From Streptococcus parasanguinis (GTDB taxonomy: Bacteria; Bacillota; Bacilli; Lactobacillales; Streptococcaceae), in NCBI RefSeq assembly GCF_016648855.1, contig NZ_JACLQU010000009.1, forward strand, positions 25,704 to 89,703: DNA of 64,000 nt. The letters run 5' to 3'. A program made the translations under genes and the position numbers. A model generated the notes under the pieces. That model saw nothing but the letters and a program-made list of their open reading frames with translations, did not search any database and was not told where the DNA came from. Of this stretch, positions 19,682 through 28,523 are shown in pieces (the first letter of the stretch is position 1; every line of letters begins with the position of its first letter).

Positions 19682-20599
19682 TTATTCTTCCTCTTCTGCT
19701 AGGAGTTTTGCGCGTGTGGCTTCGTCGAGAAGTGGGTAACCGAGTTTCTTGCGTTCTGCGACGAAAGTTTTGGCTACGACACGGGCCAAGTTACGGATGC
19801 GGGCAATATAGCCGGCACGTTCTGTAACGGATACAGCACCACGAGCGTCAAGCAAGTTGAAGGTATGCGAACATTTCAAAACGTAGTCATAGGCTGGGTG
19901 AACAAGGCCCAATTCCAAAGCACGTCCTGCTTCTTTTTCAAATTTTTCGAAGTTTTCAAGAAGCATATCTTGGTCAGAAACTTCAAAGCTGTATTTTGAG
20001 TGTTCATATTCTGGTTGAAGGAAGATTTCTCCGTACTTAACGCCGGGAGCCCACTCAATATCATAAACAGAATCTACTTCTTGGATGTAAGAAGCCAAAC
20101 GTTCCAAACCATAAGTAACCTCAGAAGTTACCGGACCAGTTGTCAAGCCACCAACTTGTTGGAAGTAGGTGAACTGAGTGATTTCCATACCGTCCAACCA
20201 AACTTCCCAACCAAGACCAGCTGAACCAGTTGATGGGTTTTCCCAGTTATCTTCAACGAAACGGATATCGTGCTCCAAAGGATTAATCCCCAATTTTTCC
20301 AATGACTCAAGGTAGAGTTCTTGGATGTTTGATGGAGAAGGTTTCATAACCACTTGGAATTGGTGGTGTTGGTAAAGACGGTTTGGGTTTTCCCCATAAC
20401 GACCATCAGCTGGACGACGAGATGGCTCTACATAGGCTGCGTTCCATGGTTCAGGACCAATGGCACGAAGGAAAGTGTAAGGACTCATAGTTCCCGCACC
20501 CTTTTCGTTATCATAAGCCTGCATCAGCATACAACCCTGATCATTCCAGTATTGTTGCAAAGTAAGGATGATTTCCTGGAAGGTTAGTTTTTTAGACAT
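19682..20599 (-). CDS. glyQ: Glycyl-tRNA synthetase alpha subunit
   Basis: Catalytic class II subunit that activates glycine and charges tRNA-Gly. The 305-residue protein has the family N-terminus ([19 protein letters not shown]), [34 protein letters not shown] and the [20 protein letters not shown] motif. It lies 35 bases after the GFA-family gene and downstream of a glycine T-box. Confidence 0.97.
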   Translation of the reverse strand: MSKKLTFQEIILTLQQYWNDQGCMLMQAYDNEKGAGTMSPYTFLRAIGPEPWNAAYVEPSRRPADGRYGENPNRLYQHHQFQVVMKPSPSNIQELYLESLEKLGINPLEHDIRFVEDNWENPSTGSAGLGWEVWLDGMEITQFTYFQQVGGLTTGPVTSEVTYGLERLASYIQEVDSVYDIEWAPGVKYGEIFLQPEYEHSKYSFEVSDQDMLLENFEKFEKEAGRALELGLVHPAYDYVLKCSHTFNLLDARGAVSVTERAGYIARIRNLARVVAKTFVAERKKLGYPLLDEATRAKLLAEEEE

Positions 20600-20634
20600 T
20601 ATTTACTCCTTTAATTTATATTATCTTTTTAGGT

Positions 20635-21006
20635 TTATTTATCAAGCAACCAAGAAAAAGCTGGATCCTGAAAAATATGACGTTTGGGAATAGTTTGTAA
20701 ATTCTGATCGCATTCATCTATTGTACCTAATTTCAAAGCACAGACTTCTGGTATATTTTCTTGAACAGTGAAAATTTGACTATGACAGTTCTGGCAGTAG
20801 TAGCGTTGTTTTCCTGGAGATGAACTATAGGTAACCAACTGTTCTTTTCCATGCAATACTAGGTTTTTACTGCTAACTTTAGCATTAACTGTATAGGCAG
20901 ACGCAGTTGCTTTCCGACAAAATGAGCAATGACAAAAAACTAATTCCGATAATTCCTCATCTAGAGTGTAAGTCACTGCTTTACATAAACAAGATCCTTT
21001 AAGCAT
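20635..21006 (-). CDS. GFA-family (glutathione-dependent formaldehyde-activating-like) zinc protein
   Basis: A 123-residue protein with the CENP-V/GFA fold signature. Cysteine pairs that bind zinc are visible: GSCLC near residue 5, CHCSFC near residue 25 and YCQNCHSQ near residue 70. The family name reflects one proposed activity, and many members have unknown roles. The ATG follows AAAGGAG by four bases. It is the first gene after the glycine T-box and precedes glyQ by 35 bases, so its expression should respond to uncharged tRNA-Gly. Why it sits there is not obvious. Confidence 0.82.
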   Translation of the reverse strand: MLKGSCLCKAVTYTLDEELSELVFCHCSFCRKATASAYTVNAKVSSKNLVLHGKEQLVTYSSSPGKQRYYCQNCHSQIFTVQENIPEVCALKLGTIDECDQNLQTIPKRHIFQDPAFSWLLDK

Positions 21007-21040
21007 TGTACTCCTTTCTACTTAGGCATTAGACGAATTC

Positions 21041-21237
21041 AAAAAGAACCGAATTTCAACACCCAAGCCTTGCGACTAGGGGCGTCAGAAACGCGGTTCC
21101 ACCCTAATTTATTACTTCATTTTATCTGTTTGTCTTCAGCTCTTTGCTGAGAGAAAGCGCCACTTGCCTACTTTGCTCTACTTGGCTTTCACTATCCCAA
21201 GCTCGCTAGAAAAACGCCATAAGCCCTTCTTTCTTGA
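21041..21237 (-). promoter_or_regulatory. Glycine T-box riboswitch leader
   Basis: The T-box core AGGGTGGAACCGCG is at 21105-21092 (minus). Upstream is a stem I closed by AGAAAG/CTTTCT, and GGC at the 3' side of stem I is the likely glycine specifier. Downstream, AACCG of the T-box can instead pair with CGGTT followed by a U-run (21041-21045), forming the terminator. Pairing with uncharged tRNA-Gly would allow read-through into the GFA gene, glyQ and glyS. Confidence 0.9.
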
Positions 21238-21242
21238 CTAGT

Positions 21243-21271
21243 ATTATAGCAAATTTTTAGGTACTTGTAAA
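21243..21271 (-). promoter_or_regulatory. Promoter of the glycine T-box operon
   Basis: On the minus strand, TTTACA and TATAAT are separated by 17 bases, just upstream of the T-box stem I. Confidence 0.8.
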
Positions 21272-21275
21272 TAAA

Positions 21276-21307
21276 AATCCATCTGAAACAAATGTTTCAG
21301 ATGGATT
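21276..21307 (-). terminator. Intrinsic terminator of the subtilase gene
   Basis: A 14-bp perfect stem (AATCCATCTGAAAC and its complement) is followed by TTTTT on the minus strand. It insulates the subtilase gene from the glycine operon promoter, whose -35 begins a few bases away. Confidence 0.85.
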
Positions 21308-21334
21308 CTAGGCTAACAAACTATTTTATTTTTC

Positions 21335-24300
21335 TTATGGACGTCTTGCAGCTTTTGGTTTTTTACCATGAAGTTTTTTCTTGGCATTTTTCAAGGCTGT
21401 CAAAGCATCTTTTACATCTTGTTGGCTTGCTCCTGGATTTGAAAGGATGGTTTGTGCATCCTTGAAGGCTACTAGGTAAGCTTCTTTTTCTTCATTTCCA
21501 GCATAGATGAATTTCGCATTCTTTTCTTGGAACTTCAATTCTTCCTTGATGTATTTTTCAAGACTTGAAAAATCAGTTGCTTTCCCGTTTAATTTTCCTT
21601 CTGCACGGCTAAGCTCAGCAAGTGCTTGATTGATTTGTTCTTGTTTCACAGTTGGATCAACTGCAAGCAAGGCTACTGTTTGGAAAGCACGATCGTAGTC
21701 GCGACGTACTTTTTCTTTGGCATTGGCATAACGACCAGTTTTTGTCGTAGCATCGTAAGCCTGCATAGCTTCTTTCAAGGCCGCAACGTTTGAATCTTTC
21801 CCATCCAAAGCTTGGCTGGCAGCTTCAAGACTAGCTAGAGCTTGGTTGACTTGCTCTTGACTAACCTTGTTGGTCAAGGCTGCTTGGGCCGCTTGCAAGG
21901 CTTGATCATAGGCTTCCTTCTTATCCGCACTGGCATTGAAGTATTGCGCTGTCTTTGTAACATCTGCTTGGTTGTTCAAAGCAGCTAAGAGATCCACTTT
22001 TGAGATCACTCCAATACGGTAATTGTTGTTGCGCCCTGCGACAACTGAAATCACTGGTGCTTCCTCAGCTAGTTCATAGCCTGTAGGAAGAGTTGCAACC
22101 AAGGTATATTGACCAGTTGCTACAGATTTACCAAAGCCATTTTTACCATATTTTTCAGCAGGCAAGACAAAGTTTTCACCATCTGCCCCTTTTAATACAA
22201 TCGTAGCCGCTTTTGAAACCGGTTGATCAAAGTTGATGCTAACTGGTGCATATTCTAAAGTATTGGCAAGAAAAGCGATCGTTTGGAAACTATTATCCTC
22301 TGTCAAATCAAATTCTTGCGTCAAGCTGCTGACAAATTTCACTTCTGTACGATCATACGTAAAGATTTCTGCAGTATAATGACCAAAGTTCAAGAAGTTA
22401 ATATCTTTTGTCTTATCAACTGATACGTATTGACCATTGCTATCTTTGATTCGGTAAACATACATAGTATCCAAATCTTTGTTCGTTTTAGCGTCACGAA
22501 CTGCAATTTGAACCCGACCACTATTTTGATCCCGAACTAAATCAGCTAGTGAAACATAATCTACGTTACCCGCAAAGTCTTCTACATAGTAGTAGATATT
22601 CTTCTTATCGATGTTTTCAGGAAGATCGAAGCTACCATCTGCATTGGCCTTGATCACATGGTAATTTTCAAGCGCACGTGTACCATTCTTATCTTCACTG
22701 GTTTGGACCATTGTCCCCTGATCATCAAATGGAGTCACGTAGACGAGTTTTTCAGTTAAGATACCACCTTCGCCAACATCTTTGGCTTTACGTGCTACAA
22801 ACTGTTGAGCCCCATCTTTGAAACGGATATATCCAGATGTGATCACTGGTTTTTGAGTATCGACTTGAACCTTGAAGGTTGTTGATTGCTCCTCAGCTCC
22901 AGGAACCATTGGGGTGTAACGAATGACATAATCATATACACCATCTGCTACTGCTTTCCCATTTGCATCGGTACCATTCCAAGCAGTGTTATCTAGTGTA
23001 TAGCTGCGTGGGTTCTTTTCATTGCCATCAAAGAAGTTCTTACGATGATCAGATGGAGTTCCTTCCCACAGTGGATTTTTATGTTCCGTATCGCTTGCTG
23101 CATAGACCGTTGCATGAAGATTTTCAATGTTTCGAAGAGCAACAGTTTTGTATTCAACGAGGTCTTTATTTCCATCTTCATTTGGTGAAATGGCAATGCG
23201 AACATTTCCATTCTCATCTAGTTGAAGAGAGTGAGTTCCTTCTGCATTTTCTTCAATACCAAGGACTGTAATCCGACGACCATCACGTTTCCCTTGTGTA
23301 AGGAGAAGGTCATTTTGAAGGGTGACGAGCGCAGAAACATTGGCACTAGATGAGATATTCAAATTTTTTGGAACATGATAGTAGAAGCCATCTTTTCCTT
23401 CACGAACCAAATCATAGATTGGTTTTTCAACTGCTGGAAGGTTTTGGAATTCTCCCTTGAATCCCATAAATGGCAAGCTAACTACATCTCCATCATCTGC
23501 TGGATCGACAAAACGAACAAATCCTTCAAGGAAATAGCCATTTGGCATTTCTTTGCTTAATTCTTCTGTGAATTTACTTGTGTCGACTTTCACCGTAACT
23601 GTTTCAGAACTATGCGCTTTCACCGTTACTTCAGGCCAAGCAGTTTCTGTTAATTTACGTGGACGGAGGGTAAATTTACCATCTTTCACTTCATCTGTGT
23701 CAGTATTCACCAACATTTTCAAGGTACGATCGGTATCTGAAATATTGTGGACAGTGACATCAAAGGTAAAGCTATCTCCAACATTTCCAAGAGTGACACT
23801 TGGATAGTTGTTTTCACCAGTCACATACAAGTCTGTTGAAACAGCCGCGGCTGTGTCGACAACCCCTGCTCCTTGTTGACGTGGAGACGTATAGACACCG
23901 GTTTCTTTGTTAACATGTGGTTTAGCCGTAGACATAATCAAGGCTTTGACAGTTGCAGAAACTTGTTCAGGAGTCAATTCTGGATGGTTCTTCACAAGGT
24001 ATTCTTTAACCAAGGCTGCAACACCTGCTACGTGAGGTGAGGCCATACTAGTACCACTCATATCCCCGTAGGTATTGTCATTCAAAGAAGAGAAGATATT
24101 CCCACCAGGTGCTGTGACATCTGGTTTCAACTGACCATCTGTTGTCACTCCCCAGCTTGAGAAATCAGACAATTGGTCTGCTTCTGGAGATGGACGATTG
24201 GCCATGGTATTGTTAAAGACAACTTTGTAAGATCCAGCTTTCAGAGCTTCTCCATAGCGTTTTGAAATGAAGACAGATGGAATTTTCTTAGCATCTCCAT

Positions 24301-25753
24301 CAATTGCCATTCCAAGATTCGATCCTTCTACATTATTGTAAACCAAAGCCCCTACTGCACCATGATGGAGGGCATTCGCAATTTTTTCTGAAAATGGAAT
24401 TTCTCCACGTTGGATAAGCGCCAATTTACCAGTAAGATCTAGATCTTTGAAATCATCTTCTTTCCCAAGACCAACTGATACATACTCATATTCTTTACCT
24501 TTTTCAAAGTCTGTATCTGTTGCAGATTTACTGTAGTCAAACTTCCCGTTATCTACTTCTGCATTACCTTCCAAACCTTTGACTTCAAAAACCTCTGTGG
24601 TAATGATTTTATTATTGATTGAAGCAACAGAAATAGAGTCCTCTACTGTTGATGGGTTTCCGACCAAGCCGTAATCTGGATTTTCTGCAGCTGGTCTTGA
24701 ATAACCATTCCCAAAAGTATTGCTATTCCCTGCAGAGATTAGGACAGATACACCTTTAGCACGCGCCCGTTTGATGGCATCAATGATATCTGAACCTGCG
24801 TTGACCGTAGAACCAGTAGAAGATCCAAGACTCATATTGATGGTATCGGCACCAAGGGCTACAGCATCATCAATTGCTTTTACATAAAGGGCAGAACCCG
24901 TTGTTTTTTGACGATCTGAAAAGACACGCATAAACATAACTTGCGCTTCTGGTGCTACACCATAGATCTTTTCTCCGTTTCCTGCTTCTTTATCAGGATT
25001 CCCTGTTGCAATCCCTGTAACGTGCATCCCATGAGAATCTCTTTCGGCCTCTTTGATATTGTCGGTCCCATCAAAGTAGTCATAAGCGTAGACAACCTTG
25101 TCGTTGTACCATTTACCATAATCAATTCCTGCCGCTTTCTTAGCAGCTTCGATTTCTTCTTGGTTTTTAAACTTAGCTTTTGAAGGATCGGTAATCCGAA
25201 GAACCTCGTGGTTCACATCCAAGCCAGAGTCGATGACAGCGACAACCATCCCTTCCCCTTTATAGCCTTGCTTCCAGGTTTGTGGAACAGTAATAATTTC
25301 GTCACTTTCGATGCTTTGAGGTTTTTCAGCTTCCTCATGGCGATTCGTTGTTTCAGAACTTGTCGCAGTAGCCACTTCTGCTGCTTTTTCTACAGGTTTT
25401 TCTGCTACTTCCGGTTTTGTTTCTGGAACAGTAGCTGCTTCTTTCGGAGCTTCTGTTTTTTCAACATGAGCTGCTTCTGTTGTATTCGTTGTCTTTTCAG
25501 CAACTGTTGCTTCTTTTGCAACTTCTACTTTCTCACTAGCAACTGCTGTACTTGCTTCTGTTGCTTGTGAATGCTCTTCTTCAGCAGGTGCCTGTTGAGT
25601 AGTGGCTACAAGCTGTGTTCCAGCACTCGTTTGGCTGGCTGCTTGTTCTTCTGCACTCGCTTGTGCAGATCCAAATACCAAAACAGCCCCTAATAAAACT
25701 GAGGCTACACCAAATTTGTATTTTCTTAATGAAAAACGTTCTTGTCTATTCAT
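21335..25753 (-). CDS. Cell-surface subtilisin-like serine protease without a sortase signal
   Basis: A 1472-residue secreted protease. A YSIRK-type signal peptide (SLRKYKFGVASVLLG) ends near residue 34, followed by an Ala/Glu/Thr/Lys-rich stretch to about 150. The S8 catalytic domain has D175 (VIDSGLD), H241 (SHGMHVTG), the oxyanion Asn near 343 and S569 (GTSMASPH), with a PA insert at about 440-500. Fn3-like and beta-rich modules follow, then about three FIVAR-type helical repeats (1250-1460). It ends GKKPKAARRP with no LPxTG, hydrophobic span or basic anchor tail. It belongs to the C5a-peptidase/PrtA/PrtS lactocepin group. It is complete, with a terminator downstream. Confidence 0.9.
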   Translation of the reverse strand: MNRQERFSLRKYKFGVASVLLGAVLVFGSAQASAEEQAASQTSAGTQLVATTQQAPAEEEHSQATEASTAVASEKVEVAKEATVAEKTTNTTEAAHVEKTEAPKEAATVPETKPEVAEKPVEKAAEVATATSSETTNRHEEAEKPQSIESDEIITVPQTWKQGYKGEGMVVAVIDSGLDVNHEVLRITDPSKAKFKNQEEIEAAKKAAGIDYGKWYNDKVVYAYDYFDGTDNIKEAERDSHGMHVTGIATGNPDKEAGNGEKIYGVAPEAQVMFMRVFSDRQKTTGSALYVKAIDDAVALGADTINMSLGSSTGSTVNAGSDIIDAIKRARAKGVSVLISAGNSNTFGNGYSRPAAENPDYGLVGNPSTVEDSISVASINNKIITTEVFEVKGLEGNAEVDNGKFDYSKSATDTDFEKGKEYEYVSVGLGKEDDFKDLDLTGKLALIQRGEIPFSEKIANALHHGAVGALVYNNVEGSNLGMAIDGDAKKIPSVFISKRYGEALKAGSYKVVFNNTMANRPSPEADQLSDFSSWGVTTDGQLKPDVTAPGGNIFSSLNDNTYGDMSGTSMASPHVAGVAALVKEYLVKNHPELTPEQVSATVKALIMSTAKPHVNKETGVYTSPRQQGAGVVDTAAAVSTDLYVTGENNYPSVTLGNVGDSFTFDVTVHNISDTDRTLKMLVNTDTDEVKDGKFTLRPRKLTETAWPEVTVKAHSSETVTVKVDTSKFTEELSKEMPNGYFLEGFVRFVDPADDGDVVSLPFMGFKGEFQNLPAVEKPIYDLVREGKDGFYYHVPKNLNISSSANVSALVTLQNDLLLTQGKRDGRRITVLGIEENAEGTHSLQLDENGNVRIAISPNEDGNKDLVEYKTVALRNIENLHATVYAASDTEHKNPLWEGTPSDHRKNFFDGNEKNPRSYTLDNTAWNGTDANGKAVADGVYDYVIRYTPMVPGAEEQSTTFKVQVDTQKPVITSGYIRFKDGAQQFVARKAKDVGEGGILTEKLVYVTPFDDQGTMVQTSEDKNGTRALENYHVIKANADGSFDLPENIDKKNIYYYVEDFAGNVDYVSLADLVRDQNSGRVQIAVRDAKTNKDLDTMYVYRIKDSNGQYVSVDKTKDINFLNFGHYTAEIFTYDRTEVKFVSSLTQEFDLTEDNSFQTIAFLANTLEYAPVSINFDQPVSKAATIVLKGADGENFVLPAEKYGKNGFGKSVATGQYTLVATLPTGYELAEEAPVISVVAGRNNNYRIGVISKVDLLAALNNQADVTKTAQYFNASADKKEAYDQALQAAQAALTNKVSQEQVNQALASLEAASQALDGKDSNVAALKEAMQAYDATTKTGRYANAKEKVRRDYDRAFQTVALLAVDPTVKQEQINQALAELSRAEGKLNGKATDFSSLEKYIKEELKFQEKNAKFIYAGNEEKEAYLVAFKDAQTILSNPGASQQDVKDALTALKNAKKKLHGKKPKAARRP

Positions 25754-25784
25754 AGAAACTCCCCTTTTATTTTAATAGTAACTA

Positions 25785-25792
25785 TTATAACG
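25785..25792 (-). promoter_or_regulatory. -10 element of the subtilase gene
   Basis: TATAAT on the minus strand about 35 bases upstream of the ATG. The -35 region (TGAATT at 17 bases) is poor, as expected for an activator-dependent promoter. GGGGAG close to the ATG is the ribosome site. Confidence 0.55.
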
Positions 25793-25826
25793 CAAAATTA
25801 TCTGAAAATTCATTCAAAAAACAAAA

Positions 25827-25843
25827 TGTAACACAAATGTAAC
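25827..25843. promoter_or_regulatory. Candidate VicR/WalR box
   Basis: TGTAAC, five bases, TGTAAC matches the WalR/VicR consensus TGTWAH-N5-TGTWAH exactly. It lies just upstream of the weak -35 of the subtilase gene. It overlaps a 20-bp palindrome (25839-25858, GTAACATTC and its complement). Confidence 0.6.
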
Positions 25844-25968
25844 ATTCACGAATGTTACTAACTATTAACTTATTTTCGTTCGGAAATTTTTGAAGTTGAA
25901 CAGGAAAATATTATAGAACATCTGTTTTTATTGGATCCTTAAAATTATTTCATGTTTGAAAGGTTTTT

Positions 25969-25999
25969 AAAAACCGAGAACGAAACTGTCCTCGGTTTT
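25969..25999 (-). terminator. Intrinsic terminator of the aldo/keto reductase gene
   Basis: AAAACCGAG pairs with CTCGGTTTT around a 12-base loop. It lies 24 bases past the stop. Confidence 0.75.
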
Positions 26000-26022
26000 C
26001 ATTAATGAATAGAAATTCTCTT

Positions 26023-26865
26023 TTAAAAATCTTTGGTGTCCGGATCTGGTGCACCTGCTTCAACCGGAAGATGGCGCAGGAGTTCCACATCATCTGCCGC
26101 CAATTCAAAATCAAAACAATTTAGATTACTCGCAATCCGCTCAGGCGTAACCGATTTTGGCAATGGAAGGAAGCCTTCTTGTAAACTCCAAGCTAAGGCT
26201 AGTTGAGCGACGGTCTTTCCATATTTGGCAGCCATTTCTTTTACTTGTTCATTTTGGAACAACTCCCCTTGGCCAAAAGGTCCCCAAGCCTCTAGTAAGA
26301 TACCCTGCTTGCGACTTGCAGCAATGGCTTCGCTTTGGTAAACCCCAGGTGCTAGACGAATTTGGTTCACAGCTGGGATGACCCGAGCAGTTTCAAGGAG
26401 CGCTTCCAAATGATGAGGAAGAAAATTGCTAATGCCAATAGCCCGAACCTTGCCAGCAGCTAGCATATCTTCCATGGCTCGCCAAACCTCAGCGTTTCGC
26501 ACTTTCCAAGCATCATTTTCTCGAAGGGGGTTTGGATTTGGCCAATGAATCAAATAAAGATCGACATAGTCCAAACCCAGTTTCTCAAGAGACTCGTCCA
26601 AAGCAGCTTGAGCATCTTCATAGGTGTGATGAGTATTCCAAAGTTTGGTGGTAATAAACAAGTCTTCGCGTTTAAGACCACTATCCTTGATCGCCCGACC
26701 AACGCTCTCTTCATTTTGATAAATCGCAGCTGTATCGATATGCCGGTAACCTGCTTTTAAAGCAGCTAAGACAGCTTGATAGGCTTCTTCTCCATCTGCT
26801 GCTTTCCAGGTTCCAAATCCTAATACAGGAATCTCCACCCCATTATTTAAACGATAATGATTCAT
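26023..26865 (-). CDS. Aldo/keto reductase
   Basis: A 280-residue NADPH-dependent carbonyl reductase with a single TIM barrel. The catalytic tetrad is visible: Asp in HIDTAAIYQ, Tyr in AIYQNEESVG, Lys in FITTKLW and His in YLIHWPNP. GIPKS-type coenzyme residues appear as PLPKSVTPERI. The substrate is unknown, and relatives reduce 2,5-diketogluconate or methylglyoxal. The start overlaps the upstream small gene by four bases, so the two are co-translated. Confidence 0.88.
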   Translation of the reverse strand: MNHYRLNNGVEIPVLGFGTWKAADGEEAYQAVLAALKAGYRHIDTAAIYQNEESVGRAIKDSGLKREDLFITTKLWNTHHTYEDAQAALDESLEKLGLDYVDLYLIHWPNPNPLRENDAWKVRNAEVWRAMEDMLAAGKVRAIGISNFLPHHLEALLETARVIPAVNQIRLAPGVYQSEAIAASRKQGILLEAWGPFGQGELFQNEQVKEMAAKYGKTVAQLALAWSLQEGFLPLPKSVTPERIASNLNCFDFELAADDVELLRHLPVEAGAPDPDTKDF

Positions 26866-27080
26866 TTTTTCTTTCCTTTCTTCGATTTCGGTTTCTTAGG
26901 CCCTCGAAGCTTGAGCTCTGGCTTAAAAATATTCTTCTTGGTTGGCTCCATCTTCTTGCTATAAAAACTATAGAGTAAAAATGCCCCACCAACAATCACA
27001 ATAAAGATATTTTTTCTTACAATCCCATAGAGCAAGAAAAAAATTCCCATCAATAAAAAACGTATATCAATTGCCTTCAT
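26862..27080 (-). CDS. Small membrane protein with a basic tail
   Basis: A 72-residue protein with two closely spaced hydrophobic segments (about residues 6-20 and 25-42) and a strongly basic C-terminus (GPKKPKSKKGKKK). It may belong to the DUF3188 group, but I am not certain. Its stop overlaps the aldo/keto reductase start (ATGA), which supports it being real and translated. The function is unknown. Confidence 0.65.
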   Translation of the reverse strand: MKAIDIRFLLMGIFFLLYGIVRKNIFIVIVGGAFLLYSFYSKKMEPTKKNIFKPELKLRGPKKPKSKKGKKK

Positions 27081-27155
27081 AAGCTACCTCACATTTCAAT
27101 TCCCATTATAGCATGAAAAGACAGCATTCACAAAATTGCACTACCATCGGTAAAC

Positions 27156-27185
27156 AAAAACCTCTCTAGGTATGACTTAGAGAGG
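27156..27185 (-). terminator. Intrinsic terminator of nagA
   Basis: CCTCTCTA pairs with TAGAGAGG. On the minus strand a T-run (TTTTTG) follows. Confidence 0.75.
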
Positions 27186-27211
27186 AAGTATTCTATCTTC
27201 GATTCTTGAAT

Positions 27212-28369
27212 CTAATTGGTAGCTTGGTAACGTTTGACCCCATCGAGATAGGTCGCAACCAGATCCAAATTTTGATCAAGCACGATGAAGTCCGCGTCAT
27301 ATCCTTCTCGAATTTGACCACAAACATCATCAATATGGACTGATTTTGCCGGATTGAGGCTGGCCATCATCACTGCTTCGTAAGGGTTAGCAATCCCCCA
27401 CTCTACAACATTTTTTAATCCATCTTTCAATTTCAAGATTGAGCCAGCTAGATTACCAGTTGATTTCAAGCGAGCAGTCCCTTCAGCAACCACGACTGGG
27501 AATTCCCCAAGCATATAATCCCCGTCTTCTAATCCCCCAGCTGTCATACAGTCAGTAATCAAGGCAACATTTTCTTTTCCTTTTTGTTTCATCAGGATAT
27601 CACATGCTAGCGGATCAACGTGATGGCCATCACAGATCAACTCTGCTGTAGTATGAGGCAATTCATACATGGCACCAACCATACCGAGTTCACGGTGCGT
27701 CAAACCACGCATACCATTGTAGGCATGGACCCAGACACTCGCACCTGCATCAACCGCTTTTTTAGCTTCTTCAAAAGTAGCATTGGAGTGTCCCAGAGCG
27801 ACAGTCACCCCTTCTCCTGTAATGGTCCGAACAAATTCTTCTACCCCTTCACGCTCGGGAGCAAGGGCAATCTTATTCAACAGACCATTGGCAGCTTTTT
27901 GCCAAGCCCGGAATTCTTCCATACTTGGATCCTTCATATAAGATGGGTTTTGAGCTCCCTTGTATTTTTCTGTAAAATAAGGTCCTTCAAAATAAATCCC
28001 GCGAATCTTGGCTCCTGTTGCTTCTTTGTAACGTGCACCGATATTTTCAGTTACTGCCAAAAGTTGTTCGTAAGAGGAAGTCAAGGTCGTAGGCAAAAAG
28101 CTCGTAACCCCTGTACTCAAGAGACCTTCACTCATGGTATGGAGAGTGCCTTCGATATTATTATCCATCACATCTACCCCACCAAATCCGTGAATATGGG
28201 TATCTACGAGGCCAGGCGCAATGCTGTAACCAGAATAATCCAGCACATCTGCACCTTCTGGTAAGCTTTCCACATGTTTTCCAAACTTGCCATCAACAAG
28301 CTCCAAATAGCCTCCGCGGCGAACCCCATGTGGGTAATAAAATTGATCTGCTTTAATATATGTAGACAT
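27212..28369 (-). CDS. nagA: N-acetylglucosamine-6-phosphate deacetylase
   Basis: Removes acetate from GlcNAc-6-phosphate, feeding NagB and amino-sugar recycling. The amidohydrolase metal site is visible as VDTHIHGFGG, with EGPYF, LGHSNA, NGMRGLTHRE, the DGHH motif and the catalytic Asp in LITDCMTAGG. The ATG at 28369 (MSTYIKAD, 385 residues) follows AAAGGA at seven bases. The frame extends 12 codons further upstream without a ribosome site. A promoter with an embedded cre-like site lies ahead. Confidence 0.95.
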   Translation of the reverse strand: MSTYIKADQFYYPHGVRRGGYLELVDGKFGKHVESLPEGADVLDYSGYSIAPGLVDTHIHGFGGVDVMDNNIEGTLHTMSEGLLSTGVTSFLPTTLTSSYEQLLAVTENIGARYKEATGAKIRGIYFEGPYFTEKYKGAQNPSYMKDPSMEEFRAWQKAANGLLNKIALAPEREGVEEFVRTITGEGVTVALGHSNATFEEAKKAVDAGASVWVHAYNGMRGLTHRELGMVGAMYELPHTTAELICDGHHVDPLACDILMKQKGKENVALITDCMTAGGLEDGDYMLGEFPVVVAEGTARLKSTGNLAGSILKLKDGLKNVVEWGIANPYEAVMMASLNPAKSVHIDDVCGQIREGYDADFIVLDQNLDLVATYLDGVKRYQATN

Positions 28370-28419
28370 AAAATCGTCCTTTCCATTGTAGGAACTGTGT
28401 TCCATTTATATTCATACAT

Positions 28420-28448
28420 ATTATAACGCTTTCACTTCTATTTGTAAA
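28420..28448 (-). promoter_or_regulatory. nagA promoter with overlapping cre-like site
   Basis: On the minus strand, TTTACA and TATAAT are 17 bases apart. TGAAAGCGTTATAA (28434-28421) overlaps the -10 and matches the first ten positions of a CcpA cre site, so CcpA could block the promoter when glucose is present. Confidence 0.65.
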
Positions 28449-28480
28449 TGGTCTAGACCTATTTTTAAATAGAATCCAAC

Positions 28481-28515
28481 AAAAAAACAGAGTAAGCTTC
28501 CTACTTACTCTGTTT
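28481..28515 (-). terminator. Intrinsic terminator of the Na/Pi transporter gene
   Basis: AAACAGAGTAAG pairs with CTTACTCTGTTT, with a long T-run on the minus strand. Confidence 0.8.
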
Positions 28516-28523
28516 GACGTTCA

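Noticed and set aside
21276..21307. Insertion-sequence end or long inverted repeat
   Set aside because: A perfect 14-bp stem followed by a T-run right after a stop codon is adequately explained as a terminator.
27620..28264. 214-codon plus-strand ORF
   Set aside because: Antisense shadow of nagA, which has complete motifs and a promoter.
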